Shown here piece after piece: positions 13,092-26,000 of a stretch of 64,000 nucleotides of DNA. The translations under genes and the position numbers were made by a program. Each line of letters opens with the position of its first letter. Positions within the stretch are counted from its first letter, which is position 1. The stretch comes from Labia minor (lineage: Eukaryota > Arthropoda > Insecta > Dermaptera > Spongiphoridae): contig OY720348.1 in assembly GCA_963082975.1 (NCBI GenBank), forward strand, positions 71,697,719 through 71,761,718. Reading direction: 5' to 3'. A model generated the notes under the pieces. That model ran no database searches, was not told where the DNA came from, and saw nothing but the letters and a program-made list of their open reading frames with translations.

Positions 13092-15707
13092 TATTCATTG
13101 TTTTATGTATACAAATATTCAAAAATTTAAATCATTTAAAAAAAATAAAATAATAAATTAAAAAAAAACTTGTATTTTTTTTAAGTTATTCAAAATTCGT
13201 AGCAATCCATGACTCTCGAATCAATGATTTTAATGATCTATGCTATGTTACTATACTTAAACTAAATTCTTATTTTTAATATCATATCATTTAGGATAAC
13301 TATTAACATAAATAGTCTTCATTCTTTTTCATTTTCATTACAATTTATTTATTTATTGCTAATTTAATTATATTTAAAGAACAGAGGATGATATTGCATT
13401 TAATAGAGCATAAAACAAAATTCGGTGTAATTGAAATATTATTTAAGTTAAAATTTGAAAAAAAAATGCATTGCCTTTATGTTATATTTAATTAGAAAGT
13501 CGATCCTATCCTAAGTTTCTTAAATGTTGTTGTTGTTGATATTGTTGTTGTTTTTGTTAATACAATTTGTATACCCCCCTCCCCTTTCCTTCCTTAGTTG
13601 ATTTCTGAAATAAATTTTTTGATTTTGTCTTTGGCTTTGTTCAGAGTATAGAATTCCTGGGACGGCCGCTCCTGATGGAAGTTGTTGGTTCACCTACCGC
13701 AGTTCGAGCCGTAAAAAAGGAGAGTTTAACTCGCCTCGCTATCCAAGTAATTACCCAAGTGAAACGAATTGCACCTATTTGTTCCTAGCAACCCCTAACG
13801 AACAGGTGTCACTTGTCTTCGATCACTTCAAGGTGCGAGCGGATGCAGCGAATTCCACACTCGGCTCTTACGGGTACCTATCACCACCACCTTTCAAGCC
13901 AATGGAATGTTTATCTTATCCACTGCAATTAATGCCATGTTTGATTAAAACACTCCCTTGTTTTGGTTCCCGTTCCCCAGAAGGCCAAACGGATTCATTC
14001 CAATTGAACGATTCTCCAATTAATTGAATTCCTAAAGTGAACAGGTTCAAACTGATGCAATGATTAGACGCATCCTCTGAGAGTTCATTTAACCAAATAA
14101 ACATAGTTATTTGAACCATTTCCTGGCTTTTTGATTGAAGAACACAGAAACTATTTATAAGTAGAATTATTTGTGTCTATCGAATCTCAAATATCGATAA
14201 ACGGTGGATTTTATTATTAATTCCTCTGTTTACTCATTCAAATATTTATGAGTTCACGATAATATATCGAATATGTTGTATTATAGCTTGGTAAAATGTA
14301 TTATTATTATTCAAACATTCATATTGATAATAAAGCTGCAAGGGTATCGTATAAATTTCCGATTATATTAACTTGAACAAAGAGCATATTAATCTTTACT
14401 GTAAAAATTGAAATCATCAAAAAGCAACTTGTAGTCATTTTAAGCAGTATGTACTTTCAAGTACTTTCAAGTTTGATTAAACGATTTTTTTAAATATTTA
14501 TATTTTTATCTATTTTTATAAAAAGTAAGGTGACTTTTATTTTGAAAATCTGTGCGCATTACAATAATTTGTTTCTAAGTTGGTATGACTGTCCTATCAA
14601 ATCTGACAGAAGTTTCATAAGATTTCGTTTGTTACGTTAGAAATTGTAGCGTCTATATGTCTATTTAAATTTTCCAATTGATTTTCATTGTTTTGTTTCA
14701 GATCCTCCATTTGTCAAGAAGATTGGTTGGAAATGTATAACATGTATCGTGATGGAACTGAAAAGTTAATCGGTCGTTATTGTGGAATGACTGCTCCAGG
14801 ACCTATTGAATCTAATGTTGGTGCCTCCGGTGTTAAAATTTTACTTCATTCAGATCATGAAGGCGTATTTAGTGGTTTCAAGGCGCGATACACTTTTGAA
14901 GTTGCTAAATCAATTTTTGGAGGTGAGAGAATATAAAATATATGTAAATTTTATGAAACGCCACACAACAGAGTAGTATATACTAAATATTATCATAAAA
15001 TATAAGAAAATTAAACCAGAAGGGTAATTTTAGTTTATAATCATTGAAATTCTAATAACTATTTAAAATAAGTTGACCTGTGGCCAGGGGCAGAACCGAC
15101 CGTCGGTTTGAAATAAATTAATTTTCAGCTACAGAAACAATTTCAAATTATTTAAATGTATCTATTAATTAAAATAGATATGGATATAACATAAATATTT
15201 TTAATTTTATTTAATTTATAATATATAAGGAGCTGGCTATGACGTCATGAAGGGCTGGGTGACGTCATATAATTTTAAATTAAGAAAAAACTAATAAAAA
15301 TGATTTTTCTCGAGGATAAAACCAATACAAAGTGCATGATTCGTGGAGATATGTAAAAAATCTCTTCACGTGAAATTTGGTGTGAAAATAACCCTTCCCT
15401 TCCTATCGTCGATCGTAATACTACCACTTCCGGTTTCCGGATCTACACCAAAAGTTGATCAATTCATCATACTGATGCATTAAGTAAATATAGTAATTGA
15501 TTTTTAGAGAGTTATTATAGCAAATGAGAGGAAAAATTGATTTTCTGAATTAAATTCAACATTTCAATTCATTCCTTTGACTCGAAATGAATGAATTGTA
15601 AAATTAGAATTCTTATTGAACTTAAAGAGTCAAGATACTCATTCAAAATGAATAAATGTATTATGTATTATAGTATAGTAAATATATTATTTATATATAC
15701 TCATTTT

Positions 15708-15752
<45 letters not shown>

Positions 15753-18700
15753 TGAGGTTCGATCGATGGCTTATCCTTAAGCTTGATCGGCTAGAAAATA
15801 TTTTAAATATTTTTAACACGTTCCCGCCGGCTCCATAATTTGTCTATTTATTTTATGTGGCGGCATGGGCCACATGGTGCATGCCCGAGGGAACGTGTTA
15901 AATAATAAAACAAAAATTTTTTTAAAGTATTTATTATTAAGCTGTTAATAAGAAATTGTATATTTTTTTACAGATTGTGGAAGTAATTTAAGCTCATCAT
16001 CATTGGAATATGGAGTTATATCATCTCCCAATTATCCTTTTAATTATGATGGTCCGACGAAAGGGTGGGCGAGTAAAACTTGTAATTGGTATGTCAACGC
16101 AAGACCGAAACATAAAATACTTCTCTATTTTGATTTCTTCGCGGTAGAAGGCGAACCTTCAGGTATATTAAAATACAATTTATTAAAATAATTAATTAAA
16201 TTATATATATATATGTTGGTTTAGATTTCCGTGAATGTTAATATTATTATTATCAGATTTATCAGAGATATAATGACGTATTTTTGTCAGATTGTTTTCT
16301 CGACGTTTCGGCACCCATTTTGGCGCCATTTCCAAGAGATTATTTAGGTGGGAATATTTTTAGGATTCTGGGTCTTAGTCTGTGTGACCAAGGGTTTATA
16401 TCGGGATTTTGAGTTGATAGGTTGGGTGGTAAAATGGGTGCCGAAACGTCGAGAAAACAATCTCAAAAAATACTTGATTATATCCCTGATAAATCTGATA
16501 ATAATAATAATAATAATAATAATATATATATATATTATTATTATTATTATATATATATACTATTATTATTATGTTTGTGTATGTGTGAGTTTCTTTAAAT
16601 TTCGATGAAAGTTTTAATTATGGAAAGTTAATTCTGTATTGTTTTTAGAGATTTTAATGAGTTTTGAATTTTGAATAGGTATAGCTGATGTTTATCTGAT
16701 CAAGATTATATCTCTTTGGTGTATGGATAGATTTTTTAGGATTTTGGGAGTTTATAACAGTAGATGAGTTCATTTCAGGATTTTGGTGGAGTTGAGTTTT
16801 TCTGCTATGCCACACCAGAGCTTCTAAAAACTTAAAATGTCTCCTAGATTTTAATCTATCTATCTATCTGTATGGCTCTACGGAACTCAAAAATTCTTGG
16901 CCGCAGCAACCACATTTCTCCAAGGCACAACCATCCAACTCCTACCCTCTCCCATCTCTTTCACATTGTCCACTCACTGGTCTTCCAAGCGGACGTTTCC
17001 CCTCAAATATACCCTTCGCCATTCTTTTCTCCCCCATTCTAACTACGTGTCCTGTTCATCGCAACCTTCTCAATTTTATAACCCTAGCTATGCCTGGAGA
17101 TGCAATTCTTCGTTATGTCCCCGGTGACCTCATCTTTCTTTGGCCCATTATTACTGTGAAGAATCCTATTCTTAAATACTCTAAATCTACTCTCGTCTCC
17201 CATGGTCATAGGCCATGCCTCACACCCATATAATACAACTAAAAAAATAATTGTTTTATATATTAAAATTTTGATTCCCTTTGATAAAAATTTTGTCGAG
17301 ATAAGCCCCTTTACTGCATGATAATAGGCGTTACCCGATTGAAACTTCGATTTAAATTCTTCTCGAATATTATTATCTTTCGTGATAGTTTTTAAGTAGT
17401 AGATTAAATAATGGACTTCTGAATGCTCATCCATTTTTTCCATCGCTTCTCCTCCCCTCCCCTGTGTCGTACGTCCCACGTTAGGAACTACTGGTGTAGG
17501 GTTTCGTCTCTGTATTCAAGAGATTCAAATTTCATAATATATATATATAAACAAACCAGAATTAACTTTTCATTTATATTGTGTGTGTGTTTTTAGCTCG
17601 GGGTTGTCCAGCCGCGGTTGTTCGACTCTGGCATCAAATCGATGGCCCGCCTCTCGAATTATGCGGAGAAAAAGCTCAAGACAAATGGCAATATTTAAGC
17701 GAAGGCAATTCAATGCGTATTACGTAAGCATAGAAATCGATATTCAATTTATATCTGTTATTTTTTTTCTTTTTTTAAAAAATAGATTTTAACTTTTCTC
17801 TTATTTTTTGGTAATTTAATGGATAATTTAAACATATAATATTATAAGTTAATTTTGTATTTAATAGAAAATCCAAAATTGTTAGCCACTGCTACAACAT
17901 CCATCAAATTATCTTATATCCATCTAATTTCTATTCTCTCCCAATTCTCTTTATATCTACCTTTATATTGTCATTTCATCACGTTCCTTATCTACTCTCT
18001 CATGCTATTTTAATTTGTTAATAATAATTATCTATAATCATGATGAAGTATTTTTTTTTTCAAATTCACCACATTTTTGTGTATTATTAATGGTTTTGGT
18101 TTATTAGTGGAATTGTTATTACTATCATAAAATAAGTTTTTAAGTAACAAATTATTGTTATTAAATAATTATTAAATAATTTGTTATCGAAAAAATAATA
18201 TAAAAATATTTAAAAACAACACACCAAAACTATATTAAGTTTTTGAAATATATAAGGTCAGTTAATAGTAATAATTTTTAGAGTTCATTGGAAATAATTA
18301 AATGAAATGTTTGAATGGTGATATTACTTTTGGACCATTTGAATATAGCAATGAAATAAATAAAAAAAATAACGAGAAAAGAGAATTTTTGAATATTAAT
18401 TACTGTATGCTTGAAAATTTAGATTTGTTTATTTTTCGGAAGGAATTCGTCCAATAAATCAATTAAAATGATTATTGGGAAGGCATATTGAAGGTAGAAA
18501 TGTTTCTATGTTTAGAATAAATGATGACTGATCGAAAAGTGCTTTCAGAAATATTCTTAATGTGCCATCAGTTCCACTTTTAAGTATAATTTTTAATTAT
18601 AAAAAAAAAAATTAATTAATATGTAAGAGAAAGAAAGTGGACACGAAAATCCCCAATAAATATAGATTTTTAATATTATAGTGAAAATTTCATTAACATC

Positions 18701-19975
18701 AATTTTTTTAAACAAAAAAAAAAAATCAAATTTTACATTCCTTCCCCTTCATTGGAAATCAATAAACTCGGTAAAATTAATTGATTGATTTGTTTTAGAT
18801 TTATTTCTGCTGATAAATCAGTGGGTGCTCAAGGTTTTCATGCAGTATGGACTGAAGTGCAAGATGATGCTGATTGTACTCAATTTTCATGTGCCAAAAG
18901 TAGCTATTGTATTGCAGAAAGACTGCGATGCAATTCGGTGGCGAATTGTGGACAGGATGACGCCAGCGATGAGCAAAATTGTGAGTCGCTACGAGTGTTA
19001 GTGTTCTAATTTAAAGCATTCTATACTAAGATTTCTTAGGGGATATGAACCATCATATATTAGGATATAACATCTCGATCCTAACAAATCCTTTAAAAAA
19101 AATAATAAAATAAAAACAAAACAAAAATAAAAAAAAAAGGAAAAAAAAACAAAAAAAAAATTAAATATTTAGAATTAAGGATTTATAGTCATGTTTTCTT
19201 TTTATTAAAAATAATAATAATAATAATAATAGGAATTTGGATATTTATAATTTTCGAATGACACTATAATTTCATAATACAGGTGTATAATGTCACGATA
19301 TTAAAATATTTTATATTTTATCGATTACAAGGATTATTAATTTTTATATATATATTTTATATATATATATTGAAAGGTTAAGATATATACATTTCTTTCT
19401 CTATAATGATTTTTGTTTAATATAAATATTTTATATAATTATATAATAGAATCAATTGTATTAATAGTGAAGCTAGAAACTGTATAAAAAGACCCCAACG
19501 CTTTTGACATGCACAGAAATTCATAAAAATTTATTTATTAAAATAAAATAGAAATTATTTTATTTTAAATCGATTACAAGGATTATATTAATTTTTAACT
19601 TATATATATATATATATTTATTCTGAGCTGAGATAAATATTTTTGAAAATTCGTATGTCATACTTGATTTAATTATTTTTGTTTACATAATTAGAAATTG
19701 TATAAAATCACAATAAAAATATTTTTCTTTAAAAAAATAATATCCTTTCTGTTTGAAATATGTTGAAAAATCGATAGTTTCTTATAAATAATTTATTTCA
19801 TTAAAATTACATTTCAACATTTCAACAATTAACTTTATAGAACTTTATAAAACTAAAAACACTAAACATGAGTAAAACTCACAAAATATGAAAATATGTA
19901 TTTTATATATATTATTTATATATACACAAGGCTATAACTAGACTTAATGGGCAGTTCCGTCTTTCCTCTTTGAGC

Positions 19976-20010
<35 letters not shown>

Positions 20011-23000
20011 TGGATTAACGATGGATTATTGTATCCCGAAACGGAGGGGTTCGTGATGGCAATCCAAGACAGAGTCATAAGAATGAGAAACGAGGAGAAG
20101 CATATCTTAAAAATGAATGTGGACGATCGATGTCGACCGGGTGAAATCATTGAAACTATCATGGCAGACTATCCAGAAATGGCCACCAGCTTGCCAAACT
20201 GATCTATCAGCAGCTAGAGTTCAAATATAAGTTACTGGATATTCCAAAAACACCCCCCTACTACAAATACGACCGCCAACCAGTCTTAAAAATAAAGACG
20301 CTATACTCTACTGGGACAGCCCAGTTCTAACGAACAAATCAATCGATTTTAACAGACCAGACATTCTCCTAATAAACAGAACATCTAAAACAGCTCCAAT
20401 AATCGACTTAGCGGTTCCGCTGACGCATAATATCAAAAAGTCGGAAAACGAGAAACAACGAAAATACGAAGAACTTGCTATGGAAATAAAAAAAGATCTG
20501 GAAAAAGGGTTAAAAACTACCCCATAGTGATATCCGCGGAAGACGTTCTCTCCAAAAATATAATGAACACTTTCGAGGAACTTTTAATACCAAACATCTT
20601 AATAAGAATAGGCCAAAGAGCAATCCTCTTACAGAGGTGCTACAATGTGAGAAAGTTCCTCAAAAAATAAATTTGAATTATCCGTCATACGGGCCAAGAT
20701 GAACTTCCTTTTCGTATTGACCGGGCCTAATCCCACTGCATCTTTGGGTTAGGTGAAAGTTTTCCAAAAGACACAATCAAAATCGAATAATAATAATAAT
20801 AAATTAAAAACTGTTGAAACGAAATAAAATTAAATTTTAATCACAAATACAACACTTTTTTAATTATTTCTATTGTCTCAAAAGGGTGCATTTAGAACCC
20901 ACCCGTTTTCTATGGATAGTCTCCGATTCTTAATAAATCAAATAATTAAAATGTCTCCAGACATTAATATTTCCGATTTTCAATAATAATACACTTAACT
21001 AGTTGCGAATACAGCGCCTACTCCCCACAATCATAAAAATTTAAATAAATTCAAATATTTATTTTTTTTTAAATTAAATAGGAGAAATTTTTTGAATTTT
21101 GTCCGATTTGGCCTGAATCCGCATTGATATTCTCCTAAGATGAGAAAAAACTTTTAAGTGGAGTCCTGCTCCAGTCCAATTCATTTATCCATCCATGTTG
21201 CATAAGAAATATAATAATAAAATAATACTTATATTTGAATATTAAAATTAAATATTCAAATTTGAAAGTATTATTATTGAACTCATATTTTTGAATTTAA
21301 TTTTAGCAAGTTTAATTTCAACATTTTATATTTTCTTTGTATATGATTGATTACTTGCATTAAAATTGAATCAAAATCAAATATTCTAATTTTTAAATTT
21401 ATATATATATATAATTTAATATTATTTTTTATCAATATAAAATCACAAAAGTGAATTTATTAAACATAACAGATTACAAACGAAACTAATCAATAAATTA
21501 TATAGTAATAGAATATAATCATTTGGATTTAAAAAAAATTTAAAATAATTACTCATTTTGAAAAAGACAAATATTTAAAACTTGAATCCTTTTTTTCTCG
21601 TAAACTAGAAGAGACCCATAAAAATTGCTTAAGAAAAGTTTATTTGGAATTAAATTAGCTGGAGTGTCTCCACTCGACTATCTCGCAATTTGAATTGGAT
21701 TAAATAACATATATTATATTTAAATACAATTTAATTAATTAAATTATGAATTAAAATTAATAAATTATGGCACCACGTCACGTGCTGGCGCGTTATTGCC
21801 AGACAGCGTGTTAAAAAATTAATTCCGGTACTTTCAGTGATTCAATTCAGCTGAAATTCTATATATAGCAGTTTTATACAATTTTTAATCATCTGAAAAA
21901 CTATCAAACATCTATCTTTATTTTTACGGTCAGTTTAGATAAAAAAAAATCAAAACGTGGTACTTAATGACCCTCTTCCGGATGAGAGCTACATTTCTCA
22001 AAAGTTGAAAGAAAACTACGAATTTTGAATAATGCCCGTGTACCAAATTTCATTATTCTAGCTCAAACCGTTTTTGCGTAATCTTGTCTACATACATACA
22101 CATAAACAGACATTTTTCTCATCCTTAGTGAAAATGATTCAGGAACCTTCAAAACGTATAAAAACATCAAAATCTCGACATCGAAAATTTTCGTAATCGC
22201 AATACCATCTCTGGCGATAATATTAAACCAAATAAAGATATTACCTTTCATGAATTAAATAAATTACACAACTTCATGAAAGTAATTTAAATAAAATAAA
22301 TGAAATTTTTGATGAATTATTTAACATTTCTATATTTTTTAAATTTAATACTTTTATTTTAATTAATTAATTTAAAAATTTATGTATATAGTAAGATTGT
22401 ACTTTTATAATTACAATTTATAGGCGAGTGATTTAACAGCCATTAGATAGTTATTACTTAAAGTGAATAATTAATATAATTATTAATTACCAAACAACGC
22501 AGATTCAGGTTACCTGGCACCTTGTCATATTCACTAATCAATGCATACTAAATATGAAAAAAAGATTTATTTTATTTATTATTATTATTATTTTTCCAAA
22601 GAAATTGCTTATCAATAAAATTATTTTTTTTTTCAAAGAATTGGCCAAATTGCTTATCGCTTGTTGTTCAATGGAAAAATAATTTTCACTTCTCCCCGTT
22701 GGCAGGCATCAATATTATTTATATTTTTAATACTAATATTAAACATTAAATAAAAATTATTTTAAAAAAAGAAAAATTGATTGAATATAATTGACAATTA
22801 CGATATTTTTTTGAATTCGATTTTTATTTCGTAAAAAATTATTTATTAAATCACTCCTTCCACACATTACCACAAGTAAATATTATTATTATTAATAATA
22901 AATATTAAAAAGAAATTATATAAAGAAAAAAATTTTTTCTTTTTTTTTAATTTTATATTTATTATTAATATTAATTTTTCAAATAATTTGACTTGTTAAT

Positions 23001-26000
23001 GAAATCTTCTTCCTCATTATCATACATTAATATTATTTTCAATATTAATAATAAATATAATATTGTAATAATAATAATAAATATAAAATAGACATTATTA
23101 GAAAGAGAAAAAAAAAATTTTTAAAAACCTAAAATTGAATATGATATTTGAGTGATATTTAGAAATTAAAATTAAATTTTATATCATTTAAAAAATTCAC
23201 AATATTTCTGGCGAGATAGTAAATGAAATGTCTCCACTCGACTATCTTGCAATTTGAGAATTGGATTAAATAACATAATATATTATATTTAAATTTAATT
23301 TAATTAATTATAAATTAAAATTAATAAATAATATTTAAATTATAATTATTGTCTCTTTGTTGATGGCACCACGTCACTTGTTGGCGCGTGAGATTTGCTG
23401 TGTTAAAAAATTAATTCTGGTACTTTCAGCGATTCAATCAAGCTGAAATTCTATATATAGCAGTTTTATACAATTTTTAATCATGTGAAAAATTATCAAA
23501 CAGATATCTTTATTTTTACGGTCACTTTAGAGGAAAAAAAATAGAAACGTTGTAGGTAATGACCCTCTTCCGGTTGAGTTACATTTCTCAAAAGTTGAGA
23601 GTAAACTACGAATTTTGAATAATGCCCATGTACCAAATTTCATGATTCTAGCTCAAACCGTTTTTGCGTAATCTTGTCTAAATACACACATACACACACA
23701 GATAGTAAAAAGGAAGAAAAAAACAAAAAACAAATTAAATAAAAATTAAAAATATTTAGAATTAAGGATTTATAGTGCATGTTTTATTTTTATTAAAAAT
23801 AATAATAATAATAGCAATTTGGATATTTATAATTTTCGAATTGCACTATAATTTCATAATACAGGTATAATGTAACTATATTCAACTATTTTATTTTAAA
23901 TCGATTACAAGGATTATTAATTTATATATATATATATTGAAAGCTTAAGATATATACATTTATTTCTCTATAGTAATTTTTTATTAATATAAATATTTGT
24001 ATTAATAGCTAGAAACTGTATAAAAAGATCCCAACGCTTTTGACATGCACAGAAATTCATAAAAATTTATTTATTAAAATAAAATAGAAATAAAATCAAA
24101 AGATGATTACCTTAAAGATAATTCGAACTATTTTCAATGTCTAACACTGAGATGTTGGCGTCACTAAAGTTTTACTCCAACTAAATAAATTACCGTTAGC
24201 AAAAAAAATATGTTGAGATAATCTCGATGAAATATATTTATTTATTTATATATATATAAATAAAGAGAGAGAGAGAGAGAGGGAAATAAAAAATATTAAA
24301 ATTAATAAGAAAATTCTTATCGCAAATGGATATATTTTTCTTTGAAATAATTCATTAATTATTTTATTTATTTTATTTTTTTTAATATACAGAGTGTTTA
24401 CAAAATCGTTAAACAATTTAAAAAATTGTAATATTACAACTGAAATTGGAAATCGGTGAAATGTTTCAATATTATTAAGTAAATAGTCAAGTTTTTATTA
24501 AAGGATGAAATAAGTTCAATTTGTGGCACATTTATCTCATAAATATAACAAATAAATAATTCTTCAATTTTTTAGTATCTCGCCAGTATTGCGATCACGA
24601 AAATTTTCGATGTCAAGATTTTGATGTTTTTATTCGTTTGAAGGCCCCTGAATCATTTTCACTAAGGTTGAGAAAAATGTCTGTGTGTGTGTGTGTAGAC
24701 AATTTTACGAAAAAACGGTTTGAGCTAGAATCATGAAATTTGGAATACGGGCATTATTCAAAATTCGTAGTTTTTTATCAACTTTTGAGAAATGTAGCTC
24801 AGCCGAAAGAGGGTCATTACCTACAACGTTTTTATTTTTTTTCCTCTAAACTGACCATAAAAATAAAGATATATGTTTGATAGTGTTTCACATGTTTAAA
24901 TTTTGTCTAAAACTGCTATATATAGAATTTCAGTTTGAATGAATCGCTGATAGTACCGGAATTAATTTTTTAACATGAATGATAATCACGCGTCAGTACG
25001 TGACGAGGTGTTATCAAAAGAGTCAAGACAGGTTTAATAAATATTATTTATTAATTTTAATTTATAATTTAATGAAATATAATATCTTAATTAATCCAAT
25101 TCATATTTGCGAGAGAGTCGAGTGAAGACACTCCAGATATTTTAAATTAATTTTTAAAATTATATAAAGACTTTGGGTACACACTGTATCACATCTTAAT
25201 ATTTTCTAAAAATGAGACCTTGCACTTCTATTGACAAGTCTTTTAATATTTTTTTTTAAAGTTTTGAACAGAATATAAACAATAATTATCCATCAAAGAA
25301 ATTTATTAATCACCTCTGAACCCCCGTGAATCCACTTTGTAAATGACAGGCGAATTTTTAAAAGAATTTTCTCAGCTATGAACAGAATTTTTTAGAAGAA
25401 ATTATTCTTTCATGGATATATAAAATATAATAATATATATAATATAAGAATTTCGATAAAATAATATTAAAATTTCAGGTTTCGTAGATTCAGTTTATCT
25501 AAAATATCACAAATTTATTTCAAAATTTCATTTCAATTAGTTTTAGAAATAATTATGATTTTTTATATACCAAATGGATATAAAATAATTCCTATATTTC
25601 CTATATACTAATATATACATTTCTTTTTCAAAATTTTCAATTTTTCATTTTATATACTTTATTCAACCAAAGTCTTATTTTTCTTTTAATTTTATAAAAG
25701 CATAGTATTTAAAAATAGCAAACATCAAAATACATTTTTAACAATTTTACTATATTTAACTATTTTTATAAATATATATATATATATATATATGAAAATC
25801 TTTAAAATTGATCCTCCTTTTTATTAAAATGGATCAAAAAATTTCGAATAAAAATTAAATTTTTTTTATTATTTATTATCCAAACTCTTTTTTAATATAT
25901 TTAAATCTATTTAACATGAATAAAAAATAAAAACAAAAATCAAATAATTATATATATAAATTAAAAAAAAAATACTTAAAGAAAAGTAGAGGAAAATTAA

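Larger units (their letters stand above)
16163..17596. other. first intron in CUB5
   Basis: Contains a foldback element with long arms (16241-16510) and a degraded LINE 3' region on the minus strand (16861-17480). Confidence 0.85.
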
